DNA from: Pseudomonas frederiksbergensis
Lineage (GTDB): Bacteria; Pseudomonadota; Gammaproteobacteria; Pseudomonadales; Pseudomonadaceae
Assembly: GCF_003732665.1 (NCBI RefSeq)
Contig: NZ_MOBP01000014.1
Location: 1 to 56,082, forward strand
Length of the DNA: 56,082 nt
Direction of reading: 5' to 3'
Shown: positions 1 to 8,759 of the stretch, piece by piece
Layout of the letters: each line of letters begins with the position of its first letter
Numbering within the stretch: position 1 is the first letter of the stretch
Made by a program: the position numbers and the translations under genes
Notes under the pieces: model-generated
Told to the model about the DNA's origin: nothing
The model's input: the letters and a program-made list of their open reading frames with translations, nothing else
Database searches by the model: none

Positions 1-20
1 TTCGCACCTTGAATTTTGCG

Positions 21-37
21 CCACCTCTGTGAGGTGG
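21..37. other. Perfect short hairpin near the window edge
   Basis: CCACCTC, a TGT loop and GAGGTGG form a perfect 7-bp stem. It could be the terminator of a gene lying left of the window, but no U-tract follows on either strand, so the role is open. Confidence 0.4.
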
Positions 38-60
38 GGAGGCCGGCCAGATGATTCTCA

Positions 61-83
61 GATCTATTTTAAAAAAATAGATC
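61..83. other. Perfect AT-rich palindrome, possible terminator
   Basis: GATCTATTTT and AAAATAGATC are perfect 10-bp arms around AAA. The T-rich/A-rich arms would suit a bidirectional terminator or an operator. The rest of positions 1-378 holds no convincing gene. Positions 84-240 show only short open stretches, and 241-378 is AT-rich sequence downstream of the TetR gene. Confidence 0.45.
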
Positions 84-378
84 AGTCCCCTTTTTGCTCA
101 GCACCACCGCCAGTGGCGTCAGGACGAACGGATTCAAGCCGGGCAGCCGGGAGCCGCCAACATAATTCGGGGACATTGAAGTTTATCTTGGAGGGCCCGT
201 GAAATTGGACTGAGGCGTCCATGATAGGAATCAGCGCGAGTTTTTTGGACTCGCTTTCCCCAAGGTCTGAATCAAGCCAAAAAAACCTTTTAAATCAGTT
301 ATTTAATTAGTATTCGGTATGGCAAAAACGACTTTTTGCTTCAAACGAACTCAGGTTTTTTGCCGCTATCGAAAGGAC

Positions 379-1005
379 TCAAGTGAAGTTGACCACCATC
401 CGTACTAAAGCATCTTCAATGGCTTGGCGACTGCCAGGTTCAAGGGTTTGCGGGTCGTTGAGCATGGCGCGCAACACACCACTGATTGCGTGAGTCAGCA
501 CAAAAGCCTCGGCCTCATCAAGCGTGCGCCGCTGGTGGTCGGCGTCAATCAGGCCAGTGTCAGTGAAGTACTGGATGACCGCTGCGCGCAACTGCGGCAA
601 CGGCGTGCCCGCCCCCCGACTCAACAGGTAGTGCATCAGTACACCATGCACCCCGGTACGCCCACCATAGGCGCTGACAATCGCACGGATCACCGCTCGA
701 ACCCGCGCCCCGGGCACGACAGGCTCATCACTTGTGATGACTGTCATCACCTCGCGAGTCAATGCTCCCAGCTCACGCAACGCCAGTTCATCGAGAACCC
801 GCTGTTTGTTGGGAAAATACTGATAGAGCGTGCCGATGCTTACACCGGCCAGTTCGGCGACATGGTTGGTGGTAAATCCATCGATGCCGTCCCGCTCCAG
901 GATGCGCCGTGAGGCTTCCAAAATGAGTTCGACCTTGACCTGCGCGCGTGTTTGCGACGGAGATCGACGGCTATCCAACTGATTTTCTTTTATTTTTTTT
1001 ACCAA
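379..1005 (-). CDS. TetR/AcrR family transcriptional regulator
   Basis: This is a DNA-binding repressor-type protein of about 208 aa. The N-terminal TetR domain ends in the typical helix-turn-helix with TTNHVAELAGVSIGTLYQYF (about residues 45-64), followed by NKQRVLDELA. The C-terminal ligand domain is not assignable. I chose the TTG at 1005 because GGGAG lies 7 nt upstream, and because a longer reading from ATG 1065 or 1089 would swallow the dyad at 1054-1066 and run into the divergent hydrolase gene. The ligand is unknown; the divergent alpha/beta hydrolase is the likely target. The family is certain; the start is moderately sure. Confidence 0.85.
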   Translation of the reverse strand: MVKKIKENQLDSRRSPSQTRAQVKVELILEASRRILERDGIDGFTTNHVAELAGVSIGTLYQYFPNKQRVLDELALRELGALTREVMTVITSDEPVVPGARVRAVIRAIVSAYGGRTGVHGVLMHYLLSRGAGTPLPQLRAAVIQYFTDTGLIDADHQRRTLDEAEAFVLTHAISGVLRAMLNDPQTLEPGSRQAIEDALVRMVVNFT

Positions 1006-1053
1006 GAGCGCTCTCCCGGAATGCGAGTACAGGCAGGCGAAATGCTTGCCTAT

Positions 1054-1066
1054 TATGGCAGCCATA
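1054..1066. promoter_or_regulatory. Dyad TATGGC-A-GCCATA, candidate TetR operator
   Basis: A perfect 6-bp inverted repeat with a one-base centre lies between the divergent TetR and hydrolase genes, 22 nt before the hydrolase ATG. Position and symmetry fit autoregulation by the TetR protein; this is inference. Confidence 0.45.
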
Positions 1067-1087
1067 TCGCAACTAACGGGTGACTCC

Positions 1088-2293
1088 ATGAATCACACAC
1101 CTCAAGTAACAGAAGTAGAGCAGAACCCGACCCGTCGGCTTGGCATGACCTACCGTTTCAACGACGAGCATATGGATCTGTTTTTCATGGCAGCTTTGGG
1201 GTGGGGGCCAGCCGGCGGTCTGGATGTCGGTCAGGTCTACCACATCGCTGAAACGATCACAGACGGTGACCCGGACACGTGGGTGAACGCCTTTGCTCTT
1301 TACGGCAACTATCTCGATCAACAAGCCAACACCTGGCGGGCCAAAGGCTGGCGACATTCCGCCGGTGAAATGCGCCTGAAGGCCTTTGCCAGCTATCGGT
1401 CTGCCTGGCAGTTTGCTGGCCCCGGCCAACGTTTCAGCGAGCTGTATGCCCAGCATCAACGCACCTTCGCCTTGGCCATCGACGAACTACGGCTACCCGC
1501 CACACGTTTCGAAATCCCGTGGAAACATACCAGCCTACCTGGGCATTATTTCGCTAATCCGGATCCGGACGCTCAGTTGGTACTGGTGATTGGCGGCGCG
1601 GACACGTGCCATGAAGACCTGTTCCTCACCGTCGGCCGCAACTTGCTCGAGCGCGGCTATTCTGTGGCACTCGCGGACTTGCCCGGCCAAGGTGAGTTGC
1701 AGGCGCAAGGTCTGTATTGGGAAGCCGAAGCGGAGAAGCCGATAAGCGCCATCATCGACCAATTGATCATTCGCTTCGGTGCCCGTCCAGGTCGAATTGC
1801 CCTGCTGGGGTTGAGTCTGGGGGGGTATTTCGTCAGCCGTGCAGCCGGGCACGAAACCCGTCTGGCAACAGTAATCGCCAGCACTCCACTACATGACGCC
1901 GGACTGCTGTTTGCCCGTTCAGTGCAAGCCGCCACCAGGAACCAGGCCAGTACTGCGTTTTCTGCGGCCACGCTGCGCAGTTACCAGACGACCTTCTGGA
2001 AGGCTGGCGCTCGAACACCAACGGAACTGGTCGACCGCACTTGCGCCATGCGCGCCGATCCGGCTCGGGTCACGGTACCGTTTCTGTCCTTGCTCGGCGG
2101 TGGCGAATCGGACCTGTTCACCGAGCAGGCTAGAACTTGGCACGCAGCCATTGGATCAACGCAAAAATCGCTGGTCGAGTTGCCGGCGCAAACTGGTGCA
2201 GACGGTCATGTGCAACTCAACAATCGGCTGCGTCTGGCGCAAGAATGCTGTGGCTGGATGGACGATCTATTCGCGGCAAATCCCGATCAATAA
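1088..2293 (+). CDS. Alpha/beta hydrolase (FrsA / pseudooxynicotine-hydrolase-like)
   Basis: A 401-aa cytoplasmic hydrolase. The N-terminal ~150 residues form a helical lid-type region, followed by an alpha/beta-hydrolase core with the strand LVLVIGGADT and the nucleophile elbow GLSLGG (Ser243). The later ESDLFTEQA and DGHVQ segments suit the acid and histidine of the triad. The layout resembles the FrsA/DUF1100 and 2,6-dihydropseudooxynicotine hydrolase group, which cleaves C-C or ester bonds; the substrate is unknown here. ATG 1088 is preferred over 1046 because it follows the operator-like dyad. The divergent TetR gene probably controls it. Confidence 0.8.
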   Translation: MNHTPQVTEVEQNPTRRLGMTYRFNDEHMDLFFMAALGWGPAGGLDVGQVYHIAETITDGDPDTWVNAFALYGNYLDQQANTWRAKGWRHSAGEMRLKAFASYRSAWQFAGPGQRFSELYAQHQRTFALAIDELRLPATRFEIPWKHTSLPGHYFANPDPDAQLVLVIGGADTCHEDLFLTVGRNLLERGYSVALADLPGQGELQAQGLYWEAEAEKPISAIIDQLIIRFGARPGRIALLGLSLGGYFVSRAAGHETRLATVIASTPLHDAGLLFARSVQAATRNQASTAFSAATLRSYQTTFWKAGARTPTELVDRTCAMRADPARVTVPFLSLLGGGESDLFTEQARTWHAAIGSTQKSLVELPAQTGADGHVQLNNRLRLAQECCGWMDDLFAANPDQ

Positions 2294-2482
2294 TCATCTT
2301 GCTAACGAGTGAACACCTCTCAAAATATATCGTACGGAAAGCCCCGATCAATCCGACTGGCCGCTTCTGACCGAAACCAGACATTCTTCACGCTAACCAA
2401 ATCCTCAACATAGGAACGCATCGATACCCGCCCCCTAGCGTAGAATCCCCCAAGCCCCAGCCCACCCCGAGACGGAGCCTCA

Positions 2483-3841
2483 ATGCAAACCCCCACCACC
2501 TCCATCCCCCTCTGGAAAACCTACCTCCTTTTCCTAGCCCCCATGGTCCTCTCCAATTTCCTCCAATCCATGTCGGGCACGATCAACAGCATCTACATCG
2601 GCCAAATGCTCGGCACCCAGGCTTTAGCGGCGGTGTCCGGCATGTTCCCAATCGTCTTCTTCTTCATCGCCCTGGTCATCGGCCTCGGCGCGGGCGCGGG
2701 TGTGCTCATCGGCCAAGCCTGGGGCGCTCGGGAGACGCATTTGGTGAAGACCATTGCCGCTACAACGTTGCTGTTGGGCGCGATGATTGGGTTGGTGGCG
2801 GCGGTGTTGGGCAGTGTGTTTGCCAGGCCGGCGTTGCAGGGTTTGGGGACGCCGGCGGATGTGTTGGACGATGCGGTGGCGTATGCGCATGTGATGATGT
2901 GGATCATGCCGTCGTTGTTGGTGTATGTGCTGTTCACGCAGTTGTTGCGGGGGGTGAGTGATACGGTTTCGCCGTTGGTGGCGTTGGTGGTGTCGACGTG
3001 TATCGGTCTGGCGCTGACGCCTGCCTTGATAAAAGGCTGGCTGGGTTTTGCGCCGATGGGGATTCAGAGTGCGGCGTTTGCGGGGTTGGCGGGGAATTTG
3101 TCGGCGATGGGGTGGTTGGCGTGGCGGTTGATTCGCAAGGGGCATCCGTTGGCGCCGGATCGGGAGATGTTTGCGGCGATGCGCCTGGACCTGGATATTT
3201 TGGGCAAGGTGTTGCGCATCGGGTTGCCGACCGGGTTGCAGATGGTGGTGTTGTCGGCGTCGGAGTTGGTGATTCTGGCGTTGGTGAATCAGCACGGTTC
3301 CCAGGCGACGGCGGCGTATGGGGCGGTGACGCAGATTGTGAATTACGTGCAGTTTCCGGCGTTGTCGATTGCGATCACGGCGTCGATTCTCGGCGCGCAG
3401 GCGATTGGGGCGGGGCGGCTGGAGCGGATCACGCCGATTTTACGCACGGGCCTTCTTATTAATGTGTGTTTGACCGGTGGCCTGGTGTTGCTGGGGTATT
3501 TGCTGTCGCACTGGTTATTGGGGTTGTTCCTGACGGAGCCGACCACCCAGGCGATGGCGGAGCATCTGTTGCACATTATGTTGTGGAGCCTGTTGGTGTT
3601 TGGCTTCCAGGCGATTATCGGCGGGATCATGCGCGCCAGCGGCACGGTGATGGTGCCGATGGCGGTGTCGATTTTTTGCGTGCTCTGCGTGCAGTTGCCG
3701 GTGGCGTATTGGCTGGATGGGCGGTTTGGGTTGCAGGGCGTGTGGATGGCGTTCCCGGTGGCGTATTTGGGGATGCTGGCGTTGCAGACGGCTTACTACA
3801 AGTGGGTTTGGCAGCATCAGAAGATTGAGCGGTTGGTGTAA
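2483..3841 (+). CDS. MATE family multidrug/cation efflux transporter
   Basis: A 452-aa inner-membrane protein of the normal MATE length, with two homologous bundles of six helices. It starts with PLWKTYLLFLAPMVLSNFLQ, continues with NSIYIGQMLGTQALAAVSG, and has the second-half counterpart around GLPTGLQMVVLSASELVIL. MATE proteins export cationic drugs using sodium or proton gradients. Start at ATG 2483. It ends 4 nt before the convergent glyoxalase-like gene. Its first ~200 nt are C-rich (CCC, CTC codons), while the rest is rich in GTG/TTG/GCG, a clear change in base use inside one reading frame. Confidence 0.9.
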   Translation: MQTPTTSIPLWKTYLLFLAPMVLSNFLQSMSGTINSIYIGQMLGTQALAAVSGMFPIVFFFIALVIGLGAGAGVLIGQAWGARETHLVKTIAATTLLLGAMIGLVAAVLGSVFARPALQGLGTPADVLDDAVAYAHVMMWIMPSLLVYVLFTQLLRGVSDTVSPLVALVVSTCIGLALTPALIKGWLGFAPMGIQSAAFAGLAGNLSAMGWLAWRLIRKGHPLAPDREMFAAMRLDLDILGKVLRIGLPTGLQMVVLSASELVILALVNQHGSQATAAYGAVTQIVNYVQFPALSIAITASILGAQAIGAGRLERITPILRTGLLINVCLTGGLVLLGYLLSHWLLGLFLTEPTTQAMAEHLLHIMLWSLLVFGFQAIIGGIMRASGTVMVPMAVSIFCVLCVQLPVAYWLDGRFGLQGVWMAFPVAYLGMLALQTAYYKWVWQHQKIERLV

Positions 3842-3845
3842 GTCT

Positions 3846-4484
3846 CTAGAGGGAGAGGGTTTTCAAACCGGTGGGAGTTTGGATGTGCGCCAGCAGGTAG
3901 GGATTTGCAGTGGCTTCCAGCGCATGCAGATGAACCGGGCCGCTGAAGTTGATGGCGGTGAGCAGCGCCTGGACTTTTTCCGGATCGGGATCGAATGCGT
4001 CCAGTGCTACCAATGAGCAACCCTGATCCACCATCGCGCTCGCGGGATGTGGCGTTTGCGCCCATTGAATCAAGGTCGGGGCTGAGCCGTTCAGCGGCAA
4101 GCGGCCGTCGGCGGGGATGGTGATTTGCCAGGACAGGGTGCCTCGGGTCATGGGTTCGGGGTCGCCGAGGAGGTTGCGGCAGGTTTCGTTCATGGCCTGG
4201 ATGTCGTCGGTGCGGGCGACCCAGGTGGCTAGCCGTGGTGGTGCATCTAACGGCAGGTCATCCATGCCGAACCAGCGTGGGCGGTTGGGATGGTTGGCGG
4301 TTGGGTCTATGGCGATCACTTCGAGGTAAATGTCGGGGCCGAGGCGCAGCAGGCGGTTGTGGGTGCCCATGCGTGGGTGGGCGCCGCCGGGTTGCAGGTC
4401 GACGCCGAGATGGCGGGTGACGAAGGCGCAGCCGGTGTCGAGGTTGGGGGCGATGATGGCGAGGTGGTCTAGGGTGGTTTTCAT
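3846..4484 (-). CDS. Glyoxalase-like (VOC superfamily) protein
   Basis: A 212-aa protein beginning TTLDHLAIIAPNLDTGCAFV, typical of the first beta-alpha-beta-beta-beta module of vicinal-oxygen-chelate proteins. HLAI supplies the metal-ligand histidine and YLEVIAIDP the glutamate strand. It fits the Glyoxalase_3-like group of unknown substrate. It is convergent with the MATE gene (4-nt gap). A REP doublet lies upstream. Function beyond the fold cannot be given. Confidence 0.8.
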   Translation of the reverse strand: MKTTLDHLAIIAPNLDTGCAFVTRHLGVDLQPGGAHPRMGTHNRLLRLGPDIYLEVIAIDPTANHPNRPRWFGMDDLPLDAPPRLATWVARTDDIQAMNETCRNLLGDPEPMTRGTLSWQITIPADGRLPLNGSAPTLIQWAQTPHPASAMVDQGCSLVALDAFDPDPEKVQALLTAINFSGPVHLHALEATANPYLLAHIQTPTGLKTLSL

Positions 4485-4550
4485 TTGCCTGGGGCCTTTT
4501 TGGGGGGCTGCCTGCCATGAGCGATTGTAGGTTTATACACCTTCTTGGAA

Positions 4551-4640
4551 TGTGGGAGCGGGCTTGCTCGCGAAGGCGTCGTGTCAGTCAGTATTTGTGC
4601 TGGCTGATAGGGCGCCTTCGCGAGCAAGCCCGCTCCCACA
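4551..4640. repeat. REP doublet (REPIN)
   Basis: TGTGGGAGCGGGCTTGCTCG and its reverse complement flank a 35-40-bp centre. Between the glyoxalase-like gene and the amidase terminus. Confidence 0.9.
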
Positions 4641-4663
4641 GTGGTTTTTGAGGCTTGCAGGGG

Positions 4664-6100
4664 TTATGCGTTGCCTGCCCAGATGTCGGGGCGGCGTTGA
4701 TGCCACGGCATCGCCACTTCCAGTTGGCTCGCCAATCGCAATAGCACATCTTCCGCGCCGAACCGTGCCGCAAACTGAATGCCAATCGGTAAGCCCTGAT
4801 TGCGCGAGATCCCCAGCGGCAACGAGATCGCCGGCGTGCCCGCGACGTTGAACACGGGGGTAAACGGCGAGTGGTCGAACACTCGCGCCGTCCATTGCAA
4901 GCCGTCCATGTGTTCGGCGCCGAGGCTGTAGGTGTTCAGCGTTTGGGGCAGGCGGGGCAGGGTTGGGGTGAGCAGAATGTCGAAGTGCTCGAACCACCCG
5001 GCGACGCTGCGGGCGATGAGGTTGCGGGTGTCGAGGGCGGCGGCGAAGTCGACGGCGCGGGCCTGTTGGCCGTAGGCGTAGCAGGCGAGGGTGGCGGGTT
5101 CGAGGGTGGTGAGGTCGATGGGGCGCGAGGTGGCGGCGGCGAGGCCGTTGATCCAGCGCACGAGGGTGGCGCACCAGATGTTGGCGTTGGCTTCGACGAA
5201 GGAATCCCACGAGGTGCCGAGGGGGGCGCTGACCGGTTCGACGTGATGGCCGAGGGCTTCGAGTTCCCGGGCGACGGCGTGGCTGGCGGCGGCGATATCG
5301 GGGTCGATGGCGGCACCGTTCCACGGAGTCTCGAGCCAGCCGATGCGTAGTCGTCCCGGGTCGCGGCCGACGTGGGCGAGGAAGCCTTCGGCCGGCGCGA
5401 CGGTGTGGTAAGGATCGCCGGGGGCGCCGCCTTGCACGATGTCCATCAATGCCGCGCTGTCCCGCACGCTGCGCGACAGGCCCAGTTGTACGCCGAACCC
5501 GGCAAACACTTCGTCCAGCGCCGGGCCGTTGGAGGCGCGGCCACGCGTGGGTTTGAGGCCGACCAAGCCGTTGAAGGCTGCCGGGACGCGGATCGAGCCG
5601 GCGGCGTCGGTGGCGTGGGCGATGGGCACGATGCCGGCAGCGACTGCCGCACCCGAGCCGCCGCTCGATCCGCCCGCCGATAACCGCGTGTCCCACGGGT
5701 TGCGGGTCGGGCCTTGCAGGGCGGATTCGGTTTCGGTGCTGAAGGCCATTTCCGGCGTGGTCGTACGGCCCAGGGTGGCAAGGCCGGCGGCGATGAAGCG
5801 TTGCATCAGGTACGAATCCGCCTCCGCGACCAATCCTTGGGCCAGACGACTGCCCAATTCCACGCGCCGGCCCGCCGAGGTGATTGCCAGGTCCTTGATC
5901 AGGAACGGCACGCCCGCCAATGGCCCGGTGCCTTCCGTCACGGTGGGACGCCAGGTTTCGATCACGGCGTTGATCTGCGGGTTGACCCGTTGCACGGCGG
6001 CCAGCGCGAGGTCGGCCAGTTCCTTCGCGCTGACTTCGCCTGCCGCGACCAATCGGGCGAGGCCAATGCCGTCGAGGGCGGCGTATTCGTTGAGGTTCAT
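4664..6100 (-). CDS. Amidase (amidase-signature family)
   Basis: A 478-aa cytoplasmic amidase. The Ser-cisSer-Lys triad is visible: Lys69 in PFLIKDLA, Ser145 in the glycine/serine-rich SAGGSSGGSGAAVAAG, and Ser169 in DAAGSIRVPA. Family members hydrolyse amide bonds (GatA, fatty-acid amide hydrolase and plant-type amidases). The closest type cannot be fixed from sequence alone; there is no GatB/GatC neighbour, so this is a catabolic amidase. ATG 6100 has GGAG 8 nt upstream, better than the in-frame ATG at 6130. The gene is divergent from a LysR regulator that probably controls it. Confidence 0.88.
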   Translation of the reverse strand: MNLNEYAALDGIGLARLVAAGEVSAKELADLALAAVQRVNPQINAVIETWRPTVTEGTGPLAGVPFLIKDLAITSAGRRVELGSRLAQGLVAEADSYLMQRFIAAGLATLGRTTTPEMAFSTETESALQGPTRNPWDTRLSAGGSSGGSGAAVAAGIVPIAHATDAAGSIRVPAAFNGLVGLKPTRGRASNGPALDEVFAGFGVQLGLSRSVRDSAALMDIVQGGAPGDPYHTVAPAEGFLAHVGRDPGRLRIGWLETPWNGAAIDPDIAAASHAVARELEALGHHVEPVSAPLGTSWDSFVEANANIWCATLVRWINGLAAATSRPIDLTTLEPATLACYAYGQQARAVDFAAALDTRNLIARSVAGWFEHFDILLTPTLPRLPQTLNTYSLGAEHMDGLQWTARVFDHSPFTPVFNVAGTPAISLPLGISRNQGLPIGIQFAARFGAEDVLLRLASQLEVAMPWHQRRPDIWAGNA

Positions 6101-6175
6101 AAGCGGTCTCCAGTTCAGAGACCCGATCATAGGTAAAGCGCCGGTCGCCGATTAGCCCATAAAAGCGGTTTGCAA

Positions 6176-6193
6176 TGTGCCGTTGATGGCACA
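6176..6193. promoter_or_regulatory. Inverted repeat TGTGCC-N6-GGCACA, candidate LysR site
   Basis: A perfect 6-bp dyad 31 nt before the LysR start, in the 124-nt gap shared with the divergent amidase gene. It has the size and place of a LysR recognition box; this is inference. Confidence 0.45.
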
Positions 6194-6224
6194 ATCCAGC
6201 GATTCCTCAATGGCAGGCTGCGCG

Positions 6225-7139
6225 ATGATCCGGGACTTGAATGACACGCTGGTGTTTGTGCGGGTGGTGCGCCTGGGCAGTTTTACCGCCGCGGCCCAGG
6301 CGTTACAGATTCCCAAGACCACCGTCAGTCGCCGCGTGCGCGAACTGGAGCAGGCCATGGGCGTGCAACTGCTGCGCCGCACCACCCGCCAGTTGAGCCT
6401 GACCGAGGCCGGGGCGGTGTACTACGAACAATGCAAGGACATCGCCGCGACCCTCGAACATGCCGAACTGGCCGTGCATCAATTGCGCGATGGGCCGCGT
6501 GGCTGGCTGCGGGTGACGGTGCCGTACTCGTTCGGGGTCAGTTGGTTTGCGCCGTTGGTGGCGGGGTTTCGTCGGGCGTATCCGGAGATCAAGTTGGAGA
6601 TTCTGGCGTCCCACGTGCCGCTGGATCTGGTGGCGCAGGAGATCGATGTGGCGCTGCGGTTGGGGGCGTTGCCGGACTCCAGCTTGGTGGCGCGGCGGTT
6701 GGCCAGTTACGCCACGGGGATTTACGCGGCGCCGGGCTACATCAAACGCCCGGCCACACCTGATGAGTTGATCGAACATCGCACCCTGGTGCTCAATCAG
6801 GCCCGGCGCGATGTCGGTTACGTCTGGCCGTTGCGCAAGTCCGGCGCCAAGTTGCGCAACTATCTGGTTGAACCCACGATCGTTGCCAACGACCCCGCCT
6901 TGTTAAAGGAGGCGCTGCTGGCCGGTGAAGGGCTGAGCCTGGGGATGGATCTGAGCATGCGGGCCGACGTGGAAACAGGGCGGCTGCAACGGGTGTTGCC
7001 GGAGTGGATCGGCCCGCCCCAGGACCTGAATGCGGTCACGGCGCGGGAGCATTTGCCCTCGCCGAAGGTGACGGCGTTAATCGGCTATTTGAAAGCGCAG
7101 ATGTCTGGGACGGGGGTTCCACACAACTGGACAGAGTGA
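6225..7139 (+). CDS. LysR family transcriptional regulator
   Basis: A 304-aa regulator. The winged helix spans about residues 1-60 (GSFTAAAQALQIPKTTVSRR, then LLRRTTRQLSLTEAG). The effector domain begins near residue 90 (GWLRVTVPYSFGVSWFAPLV). It belongs to the CrgA/DsdC-like group often called 'LysR substrate-binding domain proteins' that control adjacent oxidoreductase or amidase genes. I prefer ATG 6225 to 6177 because the earlier one overlaps the putative operator. The divergent amidase is the likely target. Confidence 0.88.
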   Translation: MIRDLNDTLVFVRVVRLGSFTAAAQALQIPKTTVSRRVRELEQAMGVQLLRRTTRQLSLTEAGAVYYEQCKDIAATLEHAELAVHQLRDGPRGWLRVTVPYSFGVSWFAPLVAGFRRAYPEIKLEILASHVPLDLVAQEIDVALRLGALPDSSLVARRLASYATGIYAAPGYIKRPATPDELIEHRTLVLNQARRDVGYVWPLRKSGAKLRNYLVEPTIVANDPALLKEALLAGEGLSLGMDLSMRADVETGRLQRVLPEWIGPPQDLNAVTAREHLPSPKVTALIGYLKAQMSGTGVPHNWTE

Positions 7140-7195
7140 TAGCAAATTAGTAGCCTCGAAACACATTCGCATTTGACCAGGGAGGTCTTTCGAAC

Positions 7196-7939
7196 ATGGC
7201 GACTCGAGGAAGAGAGCTTTACCGACATTTTGATTCCGCCAAAAACCTGCTGTACGTCGGTATCTCGCTGAGCACTGTCAGCAGGTTATCCCAGCACCGA
7301 CGCACATCCCGCTGGGCCGATGAAATTGCTTCGATAGAGATAGAGCGCTTTCCCAATCTGGCGCTGGCCGCCGAAGCCGAGAAGCACGCGATCATTGTGG
7401 AAAACCCGAAGTGGAATCGAGTGCATAAGCCTTTCCAAACCACGAAGGCCGTGTCGAAAAAAAGCCGTCGCAATGCCTGGAAAGCCAAGTCGCTGCATTA
7501 CCCGTTCGATGTGTCCAATGTGGCCCGGCGTCTGCAGGAAACCACTGCGTTGGTGGCTCGGACGGTTGCGCTCGCTGAACATATTCGCCTGAGCGGCGGC
7601 GCCGAGACGGGGACGTTCGTCAGTCTGGTTTTGACGATGAAACCAGCAGTGTCATCCGATGAGTTGCGCCTGCATGAACTGTTCAAGGCACAACCGCCCG
7701 AAACCGCGCCGAGGCGGCGAATCCTGTTGATCAGCCAAACCACGGACCATGCGCCCGGCACGCTGGTTGATCAGTGTGAGTTCACGCTTATTACGCCGAG
7801 CTGGCTGTCCAGACTGTGTGAAGAGTGCCTGGGCCGGCGCGACGATTATGATCGGGCGTATGAGCGCGAGATCCTGCCGGCGATTGCCGGGTTCAGCCGA
7901 CTGTTCGATTCGCTGGCGATCGATAGCGCGGCTTCCTGA
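7196..7939 (+). CDS. GIY-YIG-like nuclease-fold protein with unknown C-terminal domain
   Basis: A 247-aa protein. Residues 8-77 look like a divergent GIY-YIG domain: YRHF (Tyr9) and LLYVGIS (Tyr20-Val21-Gly22) replace the two name motifs. Arg30 and His34 sit in the first helix, Glu62 in AAEAEKHAI matches the metal-binding glutamate, and Asn74 in PKWNRVHKP matches the terminal asparagine. A basic linker (KKSRRNAWKAK) leads to a 150-residue C-terminal region I do not recognise. GGGAGG precedes the ATG. It is not UvrC-like and has no homing-element context. It could be a small DNA-processing enzyme; the function is unknown. Confidence 0.65.
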   Translation: MATRGRELYRHFDSAKNLLYVGISLSTVSRLSQHRRTSRWADEIASIEIERFPNLALAAEAEKHAIIVENPKWNRVHKPFQTTKAVSKKSRRNAWKAKSLHYPFDVSNVARRLQETTALVARTVALAEHIRLSGGAETGTFVSLVLTMKPAVSSDELRLHELFKAQPPETAPRRRILLISQTTDHAPGTLVDQCEFTLITPSWLSRLCEECLGRRDDYDRAYEREILPAIAGFSRLFDSLAIDSAAS

Positions 7940-8047
7940 GCCGTTTTGTGTCATGCAGGCCAGCGCCAGTGGAATAACCGGCGGTTATTTGCTTTAGTCC
8001 ACCTTATCGCTGGCCAACACGCCCGGCATCTTCGACCGGAGAATCCC

Positions 8048-8611
8048 ATGCGCTTTCAGTTCCCGCAGTTCGCCGCCATCGCGGCTGCCCTGGTCTTCGC
8101 CGTCAGCGCCCATGCCGTCGAGTACAACCAGGTCAACGCCGCCGCCAGCCAGATCAGTTTCACCTTCAGCCAGTTCGGCTCGCGGGTCTATGGCACGTTC
8201 AGCCAGTTCGAAGGCACCCTCGATTTCGACACACAAAACCCCGCCGCCGCCCACGCCGCCCTCAGCATCCAACTGGCGAGCATCGACGCCGGCAGCAGCG
8301 ATGCCAACACCGAACTGCAAAAACCGGCCTGGTTCGACACCGAGCACTACCCGCTGGGGCTGTTCAAATCCACCAGCGTCAAAGCCTTGGGCGGCGACCG
8401 TTACCTGTTCACCGGCGACCTCACCCTGAAAACCGTCACCCACCCGGTGCAGGTGCAAGTCGAGTTGAAAGCGGAAAGCGGCATCGGCGTGTTCGTCGGC
8501 GAATTCGCGCTCAACCGCGACGACTTCCAGATTGGCGCGGGGGAGTGGGCGGATGGCGTGGTGTCGAAAGACATCAACATCCGCTTCCGCATGGTCGCGC
8601 CGCAGCGCTAG
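8048..8611 (+). CDS. YceI family periplasmic protein
   Basis: A 187-aa exported protein with a clear signal peptide (about residues 1-23, cleavage after SAHA). It is followed by the YceI lipocalin-like beta barrel: SQISFTFSQFGSRVYGTFSQ, FDTEHYPLGLFKSTSVK, GDLTLKTVTHPVQV and a C-terminal VVSKDINIRFRM strand. Family members bind polyisoprenoids or amphiphiles in the periplasm. Here no cytochrome b561 partner is adjacent. REP array 1 begins 15 nt after the stop. Confidence 0.88.
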   Translation: MRFQFPQFAAIAAALVFAVSAHAVEYNQVNAAASQISFTFSQFGSRVYGTFSQFEGTLDFDTQNPAAAHAALSIQLASIDAGSSDANTELQKPAWFDTEHYPLGLFKSTSVKALGGDRYLFTGDLTLKTVTHPVQVQVELKAESGIGVFVGEFALNRDDFQIGAGEWADGVVSKDINIRFRMVAPQR

Positions 8612-8625
8612 CCATCCCCAATCCC

Positions 8626-8715
8626 TGTGGGAGCGAGCTTGCTCGCGAAGACGGCGTGCCAGTCGACATCTTCATCGCCAGACCCACCGCATTCGCGAGC
8701 AAGCTCGCTCCCACA
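8626..8715. repeat. REPIN, array 1 unit 1
   Basis: TGTGGGAGCGAGCTTGCTCG with its inverted partner. The spacer to the next unit (8716-8759) matches spacers of array 2. Confidence 0.9.
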
Positions 8716-8759
8716 GTGTTTAGTGTTGATCGATGATTTTGTGCCCGCCGCAAATCCCT

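Noticed and set aside
1..378. Remnant of a gene on the minus strand around 80-180
   Set aside because: A short frame without start, motif or recognisable family; not enough to call a pseudogene.
4584..6194. 536-aa open frame overlapping the amidase in another frame
   Set aside because: Arg/Pro/His-rich low-complexity product typical of an alternative frame; the amidase triad lies in the other frame.
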